Source: SG8-41 sp036555615 (lineage in GTDB: Bacteria > Pseudomonadota > Gammaproteobacteria > Burkholderiales > SG8-41). From it: DNA of 64,000 nt. Both the position numbers and the translations under genes were made by a program. Below, piece by piece: positions 26,141 through 34,208 of the stretch. The stretch spans positions 1 through 64,000 of the forward strand of contig DATBKZ010000059.1 in the NCBI GenBank assembly GCA_036555615.1, written 5' to 3'. Position 1 is the first letter of the stretch. Every line of letters begins with the position of its first letter. The notes beneath the pieces were generated by a model. It saw only the letters and a list, made by a program, of their open reading frames with translations, did no database searches and was not told the origin of the DNA.

Positions 26141-26156
26141 TCGAATTTTATCGAAT
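26141..26156. promoter_or_regulatory. Direct repeat TCGAAT in the rubredoxin/thiD divergent promoter region
   Basis: Two TCGAAT hexamers at 26141-26146 and 26151-26156 are spaced exactly ten bases, one helical turn, in the 86-base gap between divergent genes and next to an AT-rich stretch that could be a -10. It may be an operator or chance. Confidence 0.25.
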
Positions 26157-26201
26157 CGTCCTCCCGCGACCAACCGCGCGGGCGCTTTCGCCTCCTTGCG
26201 C

Positions 26202-27041
26202 ATGGCCGACATTCCCCCCATCGTCCTGGTGTTTGCCGCCACCGATCCGAGTGGCGGAGCGGGTCTGCAATCGGACATCATGACGCTCTCCAGCATGGGC
26301 TGCCACCCGTTGTCGGTGGTGACCGCAATCACCATCCAGGACTCGATGGGCGTCGACGACGTGAGCCCGATCGATGCGGAGTGGGTCGCCGACCAGGCGC
26401 GCTGCGTCCTGGAGGACATGCCGGTAGCCGCCTTCAAGATCGGCCTACTCGGCAACCTCGAGCAGATCGCAGTCATCGCGGAGGTCGTGTCCGATTATCC
26501 CGAGGTGCCGCTGGTGCTCGACCCGGTGCTCGCCTCCGGGGGGGGCGACGAGCTGGTCACCGAGGAGATGGTGGGTGCGCTGAAGGAGCTGCTCATTCCA
26601 CAGACCACCATCCTCACTCCCAACAGCCTCGAGGCGCGGCGGCTGGCCGGCGAGGACAACGGGGAAGGCGACGGCCCTGATCTGGCCGAGTGCGCGAAGC
26701 GCATCATCGCGACCGGATGCGAGTATGTGCTGGTGACGGGCACCCATGAGAACACTTCCCAGGTTGTGAACACTCTCTATGGCCCGGAGGGCGTGGTGCG
26801 CAGCGACAGCTGGCCGCGCCTGCCCGGCTCCTACCACGGCTCGGGATGCACGCTGGCAAGCGCCATTGCCGCCACCATCGCCAACGGCCTCGAAGTGAGC
26901 GACGCGGTCAAGGACGCGCAGGAGTACACCTGGCAGACGCTCAAGGCCGCGTTTCGTCCCGGCATGGGCCAGCACATTCCAGACCGGCTGTTCTGGGCGC
27001 GCGACGATGGCGAGGCGGGCGGCAGTGGAGGCGAGAGGTAG
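26202..27041 (+). CDS. thiD: Hydroxymethylpyrimidine/phosphomethylpyrimidine kinase ThiD
   Basis: 279-residue ribokinase-fold kinase phosphorylating HMP and HMP-P for thiamine synthesis. Landmarks: IVLVFAATDPSGGAGLQSDI, GCHPLSVVTAITIQDS, VLDPVLASGGGDELV, and the anion-hole/catalytic motif PGSYHGSGCTLASAIAATIA. ATG 26202 is preferred to the TTG two codons upstream. No thiamine riboswitch was recognised in the short leader. Followed after three bases by thiE. Confidence 0.94.
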   Translation: MADIPPIVLVFAATDPSGGAGLQSDIMTLSSMGCHPLSVVTAITIQDSMGVDDVSPIDAEWVADQARCVLEDMPVAAFKIGLLGNLEQIAVIAEVVSDYPEVPLVLDPVLASGGGDELVTEEMVGALKELLIPQTTILTPNSLEARRLAGEDNGEGDGPDLAECAKRIIATGCEYVLVTGTHENTSQVVNTLYGPEGVVRSDSWPRLPGSYHGSGCTLASAIAATIANGLEVSDAVKDAQEYTWQTLKAAFRPGMGQHIPDRLFWARDDGEAGGSGGER

Positions 27042-27044
27042 GGC

Positions 27045-27692
27045 GTGAGGCGCGCGATCGCGGGCCTATACGCCGTCACGCCTGATGTCGCCGGCGTGCT
27101 GGAACTCGTCGCCATGGCGGAAGCAGCGCTCACCGGCGGCGCCCGCCTGCTGCAATATCGGAACAAGTCAGCCACTTCGGAATTGAGGATTGCGCAGGCG
27201 AGGGCCTTGCTCGCGCTGTGCCGGAGCATGAAGGTTCCGCTCGTCATCAATGACCATCTCGAGCTTGCCCTGACCGTGGGCGCGGACGGCGTCCACCTCG
27301 GCGCGGAGGACGGATCGCTGGCTACCGCGCGCGAGCGCCTCGGGCCGGCGCGCATCCTCGGCGCCTCCTGCTACGATCAGCTTGAGCTCGCGCTTGAAGC
27401 CCAGCGTCTCGGCGCCGATTACGTCGCATTTGGAAGTTTTTTCCCGTCCGGCGTAAAGCCCGGTGCCGTGCGCGCGCCCCTCACTCTGCTGCGCGACGCC
27501 AAGCGCCGCCTGTCGGTGCCGGTCGTGGCGATCGGCGGCATTTCGCTCGAGAACGCGCGGCAACTGATCGCGACGGGCGCCGACAGCGTTGCCGTCATCT
27601 CCGCCCTGTTCGGCGCGGACGACATCACGGACGCGGCGCGCCGCTTCAGCAAGCTGTTCACGCAACACGAGCTCGCAGCACGTCATGGCTGA
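27045..27692 (+). CDS. thiE: Thiamine-phosphate synthase ThiE
   Basis: 215-residue TIM-barrel enzyme joining HMP-PP and thiazole phosphate to give thiamine phosphate. Motifs: AIAGLYAVTPD, GGARLLQYRNKSA, VPLVINDHLELAL, ADGVHLGAEDGSL, GADYVAFGSFFPSGVKP and VPVVAIGGISLENAR. GTG start with GGAGGCGAGAGG just upstream inside the end of thiD. Between thiD and hemL, six bases before the latter, a usual betaproteobacterial order. Confidence 0.95.
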   Translation: MRRAIAGLYAVTPDVAGVLELVAMAEAALTGGARLLQYRNKSATSELRIAQARALLALCRSMKVPLVINDHLELALTVGADGVHLGAEDGSLATARERLGPARILGASCYDQLELALEAQRLGADYVAFGSFFPSGVKPGAVRAPLTLLRDAKRRLSVPVVAIGGISLENARQLIATGADSVAVISALFGADDITDAARRFSKLFTQHELAARHG

Positions 27693-27698
27693 CCGGAC

Positions 27699-28985
27699 AT
27701 GATGAACCGCAGCCAGAAGCTGTTCCAGCGCGCGCAGGTCGTCATTCCGGCGGGCGTCAACTCGCCGGTGCGCGCGTTTGGCTCGGTGGGCGGCACGCCC
27801 CCCTTCCTTCAGCGCGGCCGGGGCGCGCAGGTGTGGGATGCGGACGGCCGGGTGTACATCGATTACGTCGGATCGTGGGGCCCGCTCATTGTCGGCCATG
27901 CGCATCCCGAGGTCGTAGATGCCGCGCGGCAGGCAGCCGAGCGCGGGCTCTCTTTCGGCGCCCCGACCGAGCAGGAAGTCGAGTTGGCGGAACTGCTCTG
28001 CCGGCTCGTGCCGTCTCTCGAGCAGGTGCGCCTCACGAGCTCCGGGACCGAGGCGACCATGAGCGCAATTCGCCTGGCGCGGGGTCACACCGGCCGGCAC
28101 AAGATCATCAAGTTCGAGGGCTGCTATCACGGTCACGTCGATGCGCTGCTGGTGAAGGCGGGATCCGGCGCGCTCACGTTCGGGCAGCCGTCCTCGGCGG
28201 GAGTGCCTCCCGCGGCCGCCGCCGATACCCTGGTGCTCGCGTATAACGACGAGAGCGCCCTGGAGGAGACTTTCGCACGGGAAGGAGCTGCAATCGCGGC
28301 CGTCATCGTGGAGCCCGTTGCCGGCAACATGAATCTCGTCGCGCCGCGCCCCGGGTTTCTCGAGTCATTGCGCCGGCTCTGCACGCGCCACGGTGCCGTC
28401 CTGATTTTCGACGAGGTGATGACCGGCTTTCGCGTTGCGCTCGGGGGCGCGCAGGCGCTCTATGGGATCGCGCCCGACCTCACCACGCTCGGCAAGGTTA
28501 TCGGCGGCGGGCTCCCGGTCGGCGCATTCGGGGGGCGCCGCGACATCATGCGCGCGATCGCACCGCTCGGGCCCGTCTACCAGGCGGGCACGCTTTCCGG
28601 CAACCCGGTCGCCGTCGCGGCAGGGCTTGCTACGCTCAAACTGGTCCAGGCTGCGGGTTACTACGACCGGCTCGCAGCAACGACACGCGCGCTCTGCGCG
28701 GGCCTCACGCGCGCCGCACAGGAGCACGGCGTCGCATTCTCCGCGACAAGCGTCGGGGGCATGTTCGGCATCTTCTTTCGCCCGACGCGGCCCGAGAGCT
28801 TCGCCGAAGTCCTGCAATGTGACCGGGAACGCTTCGGCCGCTTCTTCCACGCGATGCTAGCCGCAGGCATCTATCTTGCGCCGTCGGCGTACGAGGCTGG
28901 ATTCGTCTCCTCCGCCCACGGTGAGGCGGAGATCGGGCGCACGATCAGCGCCGCGAAGAAGGCCTTTGCGGATTTGCGCTCCTGA
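27699..28985 (+). CDS. hemL: Glutamate-1-semialdehyde 2,1-aminomutase HemL
   Basis: 428-residue PLP enzyme producing 5-aminolevulinate by the C5 pathway. N-terminus SQKLFQRAQVVIPAGVNSPV is characteristic; other motifs are LTSSGTEATMSAIRLARG, KFEGCYHGHVDALLVKAGSG, LIFDEVMTGFRVALGGAQ and the PLP lysine in TLGKVIGGGLPVGAFGG. Together with hemB, hemE and hemF in this window it covers much of the haem route, although the genes are dispersed. The adjacent ATG ATG gives two equivalent starts. Confidence 0.97.
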   Translation: MMNRSQKLFQRAQVVIPAGVNSPVRAFGSVGGTPPFLQRGRGAQVWDADGRVYIDYVGSWGPLIVGHAHPEVVDAARQAAERGLSFGAPTEQEVELAELLCRLVPSLEQVRLTSSGTEATMSAIRLARGHTGRHKIIKFEGCYHGHVDALLVKAGSGALTFGQPSSAGVPPAAAADTLVLAYNDESALEETFAREGAAIAAVIVEPVAGNMNLVAPRPGFLESLRRLCTRHGAVLIFDEVMTGFRVALGGAQALYGIAPDLTTLGKVIGGGLPVGAFGGRRDIMRAIAPLGPVYQAGTLSGNPVAVAAGLATLKLVQAAGYYDRLAATTRALCAGLTRAAQEHGVAFSATSVGGMFGIFFRPTRPESFAEVLQCDRERFGRFFHAMLAAGIYLAPSAYEAGFVSSAHGEAEIGRTISAAKKAFADLRS

Positions 28986-29021
28986 CGCGCTCCCGGGCGC
29001 ATTGCGCGGGGCGGGCCGGAA

Positions 29022-29699
29022 TCAGCGCAATCCGGCGATATATTCGGCCACCGCCGCGATCTCGCGGTCCGAGAGCTTTTCCGCCACGGCGCGCATCATG
29101 CGGTTGGGATCGTTAGTGCGCTCCCCGCCACGAAACGAACGCAGCTGGGCGGCGGTGTATTCAGCGAATTGCCCGGCGAGCCGCGGGAACTGGGCCGGGA
29201 TGCCGCTGCCATTCGGGCCATGGCAAGCAGTGCAGGCGGCCACATTGCGCGCCGCAATGCCACCGCGATAGATCATCTGACCGAGCCGCGCGAGCTCCGG
29301 ATCCCGCGCGGCGCGCGGCTTGAGCCTTTGGGCCTCGAAATAGGCCGCGAGATTGCGCAGGTCGTCGACGGAAAGATTCGCGACCATGCCCCCCATGACC
29401 GCGTTTGGCCGCTCGGCGGGCTTGCCGTCCTGCGGCCTGAAGTTCATGAGCTGCTTGAACGTGTAATCGGCGTGCTGGCCCGCCAGCACAGGGTTGACGG
29501 GAAGCGCGCTGTTGCCGTCTTCGGCGTGACAGGACGCGCACACCTGGGTCACGATCGGGCGCGCCTGCGCGGGATCCGCGCGTGGAAGGCCCTGGGCCAA
29601 CGCCGTCAAGGGAACGAGCGCGCCGATTCCAGCCGCTAGCAGCCACCGCGATTTCGTGCCGATCACTCTGATTACCGCGATATTGGAGTGAGGCGCCAT
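29022..29699 (-). CDS. Dihaem cytochrome c, c4 type
   Basis: 225-residue exported cytochrome. A signal peptide (SRWLLAAGIGALVPLTALAQ) is followed by two similar haem domains with CxxCH sites VCASCHAEDGNS and ACTACHGPNGSG, each followed by a PRLAGQ/PVLAGQ-type segment and a C-terminal Met-containing region (MGGMVANLS; RMMRAVAEKLS) that would supply the sixth ligand. The tandem layout is that of cytochrome c4, an electron carrier to terminal oxidases. ATG 29699 is chosen over the longer frame. It lies downstream of the candidate sRNA on the same strand. Confidence 0.9.
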   Translation of the reverse strand: MAPHSNIAVIRVIGTKSRWLLAAGIGALVPLTALAQGLPRADPAQARPIVTQVCASCHAEDGNSALPVNPVLAGQHADYTFKQLMNFRPQDGKPAERPNAVMGGMVANLSVDDLRNLAAYFEAQRLKPRAARDPELARLGQMIYRGGIAARNVAACTACHGPNGSGIPAQFPRLAGQFAEYTAAQLRSFRGGERTNDPNRMMRAVAEKLSDREIAAVAEYIAGLR

Positions 29700-29837
29700 T
29701 CTACAGCACGCCCCGCTGCGCACGCCAGTTTCGGGCGCGATAACAACGACCTAGGCGACATTTTGCGGCCAGCGGCGGGACCGAATCGGATGCGCCCGGT
29801 ACGGTGGAGGAATTGAGACCGCGCCAAACAGCGGACA
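29700..29837. other. Spacer upstream of the cytochrome c gene
   Basis: Non-coding stretch between the cytochrome start and the sRNA terminator. It must hold the cytochrome promoter on the minus strand, but no convincing hexamer pair was identified. Confidence 0.4.
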
Positions 29838-29948
29838 CAAAAAACCCCCGGTTAAAGGGGAGTAAAACCGGGGGCAAAGCCTTAATTAGGATTAAGGCGC
29901 CCGCTCAGGGAGGAGAAGCGGGAGACGACTCAACATCGTCTGCCACAT
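29838..29948 (-). ncRNA. Candidate small RNA, four stem-loops with an anti-Shine-Dalgarno loop
   Basis: Read on the minus strand, four consecutive stem-loops occupy about 110 bases: arms 29936-29940/29924-29928; arms 29917-29922/29900-29905 (AGCGGG/CCCGCT) with the 11-base loop TCTCCTCCCTG; arms 29891-29898/29879-29886 (8 bp, loop CCTA); and arms 29866-29874/29845-29853 (9 bp, CCCCCGGTT/AACCGGGGG) followed directly by TTTTTT, a textbook intrinsic terminator. A promoter candidate with TATAAG and TTCAGA lies just upstream. The CCTCC-bearing loop is complementary to ribosome binding sites, as in the CCUCCUCCC-loop sRNAs described in alphaproteobacteria; homology to any named family is not established. 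Confidence 0.65.
29839..29874 (-). terminator. Rho-independent terminator of the candidate sRNA
   Basis: Nine-bp GC-rich stem (29866-29874 with 29845-29853), loop of twelve bases containing ACTCCCC, then six T on the minus strand (29839-29844). It faces the cytochrome gene and would stop the sRNA before it. Confidence 0.75.
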
Positions 29949-29954
29949 GAGACG

Positions 29955-29983
29955 CTTATAATGGCCTGGAGTTCCCTTCTGAA
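29955..29983 (-). promoter_or_regulatory. Promoter candidate for the sRNA
   Basis: On the minus strand TTCAGA (29978-29983) and TATAAG (29955-29960) are separated by 17 bases, placing transcription start near 29948, immediately before the first stem-loop. The TATAAG shares its core with a plus-strand TATAAT. Confidence 0.5.
29957..29962 (+). promoter_or_regulatory. Possible -10 box of hemB
   Basis: Perfect TATAAT on the plus strand, 58 bases before the hemB ATG, but without a recognisable -35. It overlaps the -10 of the divergent sRNA promoter, so the two promoters, if both real, compete for polymerase. Confidence 0.4.
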
Positions 29984-30020
29984 CCAAAATAAATACAATT
30001 TTCTTCAAGAGGTTAAGGCA

Positions 30021-31028
30021 ATGCGGCTTTACGGTGGGTTCCCGCGGCGGCGCATGCGGCGGATGCGGCGGGACGAGTTTACGCGCCGGCTGCGCCGCGA
30101 GCATCGGCTGACGACCGATGATCTCATCTACCCGATCTTCGTCATCGAGGGCAGGAACCGAGCCGAGGCGGTGCCGTCGATGCCGGATATCCAGCGCCAC
30201 ACCGTCGACCGCCTGGTGCCGCATGCCGAGCAATGCGCAAAGCTCGGGGTGCCCGCGGTGGCGGTGTTTCCCGTGATTCCGCGCGAGCTCAAAACGGCCG
30301 ACGGGCGCGAGGCAGTCAATCCCAAGGGCCTCGTGCCGCGCGCGGTGGCCGCACTGAAGAAACGGTTCCCCGAGCTCGGTGTCATTACCGATGTCGCGCT
30401 TGATCCCTACACCACGCACGGGCACGACGGCGTGATCGACCGCAGCGGCCATGTATTGAACGACGAAACCATCGCGATTCTTGAGAAGCAGGCGCTGGTA
30501 TGCGCCGCCGCCGGCGTGGACGTCGTGGCGCCTTCCGACATGATGGATGGTCGCATCGGCGCGATCCGCGACGCGCTTGACCGCAACCGGTTCATCCACA
30601 CGCGCATTCTTGCCTATTCCGCCAAGTATGCCTCCGGGCTATACGGGCCGTTTCGCGATGCCGTGGGCTCCGCCAAGAGCCTCGGGCGCGGCACCAAGTA
30701 TTCCTACCAGATGGACTACGCCAACAGCGACGAGGCGCTGTGGGAGGTCGCGCTCGATCTCGAGGAAGGCGCGGATATGGTGATGGTGAAGCCCGGTATG
30801 CCTTATCTGGACATCGTGCGGCTCGTCAAGGAGCACTTCCGGGCTCCGACCTATGCGTATCAGGTAAGCGGCGAGTACTCAATGATCAAGGCCGCAGCTG
30901 CCCGCGGCTGGCTGGAGGAGCGCCCCTGCGTGATGGAGATTCTGACCGCGTTCAAGCGCGCGGGCGCCGACGGCGTCCTCACCTATTTCGCGCTTGACGC
31001 GGCCCGTTGGCTGAAGGCCGCGGGCTAA
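30021..31028 (+). CDS. hemB: Delta-aminolevulinic acid dehydratase HemB (porphobilinogen synthase)
   Basis: 335-residue enzyme condensing two 5-aminolevulinates to porphobilinogen. Both active-site lysines are present, in AYSAKYASGLYGPFRDA and in MVMVKPGMPYLDI. The metal region DVALDPYTTHGHDG has aspartates where zinc enzymes have a cysteine triad, so this is the cysteine-free, Mg-type variant. The N-terminus MRLYGGFPRRRMRRMRRDEF is typical for betaproteobacteria; ATG 30021 sits behind AGAGGTTAAGG. Converges with the gene ending at 31038. Confidence 0.97.
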   Translation: MRLYGGFPRRRMRRMRRDEFTRRLRREHRLTTDDLIYPIFVIEGRNRAEAVPSMPDIQRHTVDRLVPHAEQCAKLGVPAVAVFPVIPRELKTADGREAVNPKGLVPRAVAALKKRFPELGVITDVALDPYTTHGHDGVIDRSGHVLNDETIAILEKQALVCAAAGVDVVAPSDMMDGRIGAIRDALDRNRFIHTRILAYSAKYASGLYGPFRDAVGSAKSLGRGTKYSYQMDYANSDEALWEVALDLEEGADMVMVKPGMPYLDIVRLVKEHFRAPTYAYQVSGEYSMIKAAAARGWLEERPCVMEILTAFKRAGADGVLTYFALDAARWLKAAG

Positions 31029-31037
31029 TCTGGGCGA

Positions 31038-31640
31038 TTACGCTTCGTTCAGGAGTTGCTCGACAGCCGACAACTTGGCGCGTTCGATGCTTCTGCCATC
31101 CGGGCTGGCGCGCAGCGGCCCGCGCTGGTCGATGACTGAGAGCACCGTCAACTCGATATCAGTGCCGTCATCGCTGACGGTGTAGACCGGCACCGTGCGC
31201 ATCCCTTCCGCGGAATACAGCCGGATCTGCGCGGTCCGGTAGGGAATGCCCCGGTCGATCAGGTAAAGCTCAACGGCCTTCTCGTTGTCGGTGAAGAGCT
31301 GCAAATTGATGTCCGCATACTTGCCGGCGTTGCCGTTCAGGACGGAACCCGTCAGATGCGGATTGAACCGGGCGAGCTCCCGCATCGCCCGCGCCGCGGT
31401 CTCGCGCAGCGCGCGCAGCCGGGCGTGGTGTTCTTCCGGGTGATAGATCTGTTGATAGGTGCGCAGCGCCTCGTCGATCTCCTCGTTCGCCGGCAGCTCA
31501 CGGGTGTCCGGCATGCCGGCCTGCCGCGCCGCCTTGCGCTTGGCAAGCGCGTAGTCCTCGATGCCGTCCTCCGCCATCAACCGTGCCGCGAGGTACGCGA
31601 TGCGGCTGCGGCGATCGTTGCGGCCGGTGTCCTTGGGCAT
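31038..31640 (-). CDS. Uncharacterised protein with weak nucleotidyltransferase-like signature
   Basis: 200-residue soluble protein starting MPKDTGRNDRRSRIAYLAARL eight bases after the mrcA stop, probably in the mrcA transcript. Two parts can be seen: a charged, helical N-terminal half (residues 1-105, with DEALRTYQQIYHPEEHHARL) and a C-terminal half with LTGSVLNGNAGKYADINLQL, which recalls the GS...D.D core of minimal nucleotidyltransferases, although the second aspartate is replaced by Asn (ADIN). I do not recognise a named family with certainty, and catalytic activity is doubtful on this evidence. The ORF is open upstream into mrcA, but ATG 31640 is the natural start. Confidence 0.75.
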   Translation of the reverse strand: MPKDTGRNDRRSRIAYLAARLMAEDGIEDYALAKRKAARQAGMPDTRELPANEEIDEALRTYQQIYHPEEHHARLRALRETAARAMRELARFNPHLTGSVLNGNAGKYADINLQLFTDNEKAVELYLIDRGIPYRTAQIRLYSAEGMRTVPVYTVSDDGTDIELTVLSVIDQRGPLRASPDGRSIERAKLSAVEQLLNEA

Positions 31641-31648
31641 CGCCGGAT

Positions 31649-33970
31649 CTAGAACAGCTGGTTGCGCACGTCTTCCGGGCGCTCGCCGCCGACCACGCCG
31701 CCGATCAGGGTTTCCGGCGCCGGCGGCGGGAATTCCTGGTAGAAGTAATCGACAATTCCCGCCTGCGCGTCGGCGACCCGCAGCCCCGTGTCCGGATTGA
31801 TGTGCATGGCAACCAACCCGTCGGGCGGCGCGAGCGGCTGCTCCGGGATACCATCGAGCACGGCGCCCATGTAAGCCATCCACATCGGCAGCGCAGCCTG
31901 CGCGCCGGTCTCATTGCGCCCGAGGGAGTGGGGCGTGTCGAAACCGATCCAGGCTACCGTCACCAGCTCGGGGACGAAACCGCAGAACCACGCATCCACG
32001 AATTCGTTCGTCGTGCCGGTCTTGCCCGCAAGGTCGTCGCGACCGAGTTTGAGGGCGCGCGCGCCCGTGCCTACGCGAATCACGTCGCGCATGATGGTAT
32101 TCATGATGTACGCATTGCGTGCGTCGATGGCGCGTTCCGCGCCAGCGCCGGCCGCCGCCGGTTGCGCGGCCATGAGGACGTTGCCCTTGGCATCCTCGAT
32201 GCGCTCGATGAAATAGGGCGCCACCCGGTAGCCGCCGTTCGCAAATACGGCATATGCAGCAAGCATCTGCAGCGGGGTCGCGTTGCCGGCGCCCAGCGCC
32301 ATGGTGAGATACGGCGGATGCAGCTTGGGATCGAAACCGAAGCGGGCGACGTAATCCTGCGCGTATTGTGGCGTGATGGCCTGCAGAATGCGCACCGACA
32401 CCAGGTTCTTCGACTTGGCAAGCGCGGTGCGCAGCCGCAACGGGCCCTCGAACTTGCCGTCGAAGTTCTTCGGTTCCCACGGCTCCGAGCCGGTTTGCGT
32501 GGCGCTGAACGTGAGCGGCGCGTCATTGATGACGGTCGCCACGGTGAATCCTTTCTCGAGGGCCGCGGAGTAGATGAATGGCTTGAAGCTCGATCCCGGT
32601 TGGCGCAGCGCCTGGGTGACATGGTTGTACTGGTTGCGGCCGAAATCGAAACCGCCAACCAGCGCCCGAACTGCCCCGTCGCGCGGATCCATGGAGACCA
32701 GCGACGCTTCGACCACTGGCAACTGTGAGATCTGCCACCGCCCTTTATCGTCCTTCTGCACGCGGATGATGGCGCCGCGGCGGATGCGTTGACCGGGGCT
32801 AGTCTTTCCACCCAGCAGGCGGGAAGCAAACTTGAGCCCTTCATCCTTGATCTCGACCCAGTCACCGCCCCGGCGATACGCTCGTACTTTCCGGGGACTC
32901 GCTTCCACCACGACGGCAGCATAGATTTCGTCGCTGTCGGTGGTTTCCTGCAGTGCGTCTTCAAGGGATTCCTCGGTTGGCTTCTCAGGCAACTCCACGT
33001 AGCCCTCCGGCCCGCGGTAGCCGTGACGCCGGTCATACTCCTGGACTCCATAGCGCATCGCCGCGTACGCCACCTCCTGATGGGAAGCACGCAGCGTCGT
33101 GTAGACGCGCAGGCCCCGCGCATAGGTGTCTTCCTGATAGCGCTCGTAGAGGAACTGGCGCACCATCTCGGCGAAGTGCTCGGCGCGGACCGGGAAATCG
33201 TTGGCCTCTTTCTTCACCGTCACGACCTGCTGGTCAGCGGCCGCGAACTCCTCCTCCGAGATCATCTGCAGGTCCCGCATCCGGCGCAGCACATACTGCT
33301 GCCTCAGCTTCGCGCGCTTGAAATTCGCAATCGGGTTGAAGCGCGAAGGGGCTTTCGGCAGCCCCGCGAGCATCGCCGATTCCGCCAGGCTGAGGTCGGC
33401 GAGCCGCTTGCCGAAATAAGTCTGCGACGCGGCGGCGAAACCGTAGGTGCGTTGTCCAAGATAAATCTGGTTGACATAGAGCTCAAGAATCTGGTCCTTG
33501 TCGAGATTGGACTCGATCTTGAATGCGAGCAGGACTTCATTGAACTTGCGCGCGAGTGTCCGCTCCTTTGACAGGAAGAAGTTGCGCGCGACCTGCATGG
33601 TGATGGTCGACGCGCCCTGGCGCACGGCCCCGGAAATAAAGTTGGAGAGCGCGGCGCGCGCCACACCCACGTAGTCGACGCCGCTGTGCTGATAGAAGCG
33701 CTCGTCCTCGGCGGCGAGGATGGCATGGGTCAGCGACTGCGGAACGTCCGCGATCTTCACCAGCGCCCGGCGCTCCTCGCCGAATTCGGCGATCAGTTTC
33801 CCATCGGCGCTAAACACGCGCAGGGGAATCTTCGGCTGATAATCCGTGAGTGCGTCGAGCGAAGGCAGGCTGGGATAAATGATCGCCGCGGCAAACGCGA
33901 CCAGCAGCGCGCAGGCGAGCGCCGCCGAAACCGTCATCACGACTGAAACCAGCCACCAGCGATTCGACAT
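31649..33970 (-). CDS. mrcA: Penicillin-binding protein 1A (glycosyltransferase/transpeptidase)
   Basis: 773-residue bifunctional peptidoglycan synthase anchored by one N-terminal helix (VVMTVSAALACALLVAFAAA). Glycosyltransferase family 51 motifs: AILAAEDERFYQHSGVD with the catalytic Glu, GASTITMQVARNFFLS, KFNEVLLAFKIE, and LYVNQIYLGQRTYG. After an OB-like insert come the transpeptidase motifs: RQPGSSFKPF (SxxK), SKN in ALAKSKNLVSV, and KTGTTNEFVDAWF (KTG). ATG 33970 is preferred because it precedes the membrane helix directly. Divergent from pilM across 238 bases, a conserved arrangement. Confidence 0.95.
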   Translation of the reverse strand: MSNRWWLVSVVMTVSAALACALLVAFAAAIIYPSLPSLDALTDYQPKIPLRVFSADGKLIAEFGEERRALVKIADVPQSLTHAILAAEDERFYQHSGVDYVGVARAALSNFISGAVRQGASTITMQVARNFFLSKERTLARKFNEVLLAFKIESNLDKDQILELYVNQIYLGQRTYGFAAASQTYFGKRLADLSLAESAMLAGLPKAPSRFNPIANFKRAKLRQQYVLRRMRDLQMISEEEFAAADQQVVTVKKEANDFPVRAEHFAEMVRQFLYERYQEDTYARGLRVYTTLRASHQEVAYAAMRYGVQEYDRRHGYRGPEGYVELPEKPTEESLEDALQETTDSDEIYAAVVVEASPRKVRAYRRGGDWVEIKDEGLKFASRLLGGKTSPGQRIRRGAIIRVQKDDKGRWQISQLPVVEASLVSMDPRDGAVRALVGGFDFGRNQYNHVTQALRQPGSSFKPFIYSAALEKGFTVATVINDAPLTFSATQTGSEPWEPKNFDGKFEGPLRLRTALAKSKNLVSVRILQAITPQYAQDYVARFGFDPKLHPPYLTMALGAGNATPLQMLAAYAVFANGGYRVAPYFIERIEDAKGNVLMAAQPAAAGAGAERAIDARNAYIMNTIMRDVIRVGTGARALKLGRDDLAGKTGTTNEFVDAWFCGFVPELVTVAWIGFDTPHSLGRNETGAQAALPMWMAYMGAVLDGIPEQPLAPPDGLVAMHINPDTGLRVADAQAGIVDYFYQEFPPPAPETLIGGVVGGERPEDVRNQLF

Positions 33971-34208
33971 GAAAAATGAATTGCTTAAACTGATGATGTT
34001 GCGCAATTGCAACAAGACGGTGAACCAGGCATCACAACAGTGAAACTCGCCACAGTGCGAAAACCAGTTGCAGAGTAAGCTATATCCACTGTCCGCGCAT
34101 TATAGGCTGGCTTCCCACATACCATGAAAATACGCCAAAACGCTTTACAGGCAAGGTAGTTGTTGCTAGCATTTGATGTAAACTGTGGGATTGTGTCCCC
34201 ATTAACTT
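33971..34208. other. Divergent promoter region between mrcA and pilM
   Basis: 238 non-coding bases, AT-richer than the surroundings. A TAAACT at 34179-34184 with TAGTTG 16 bases upstream could serve pilM, and the mrcA side is rich in A/T next to the start. Neither is a strong match, and no operator or structured RNA was recognised. Confidence 0.4.
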
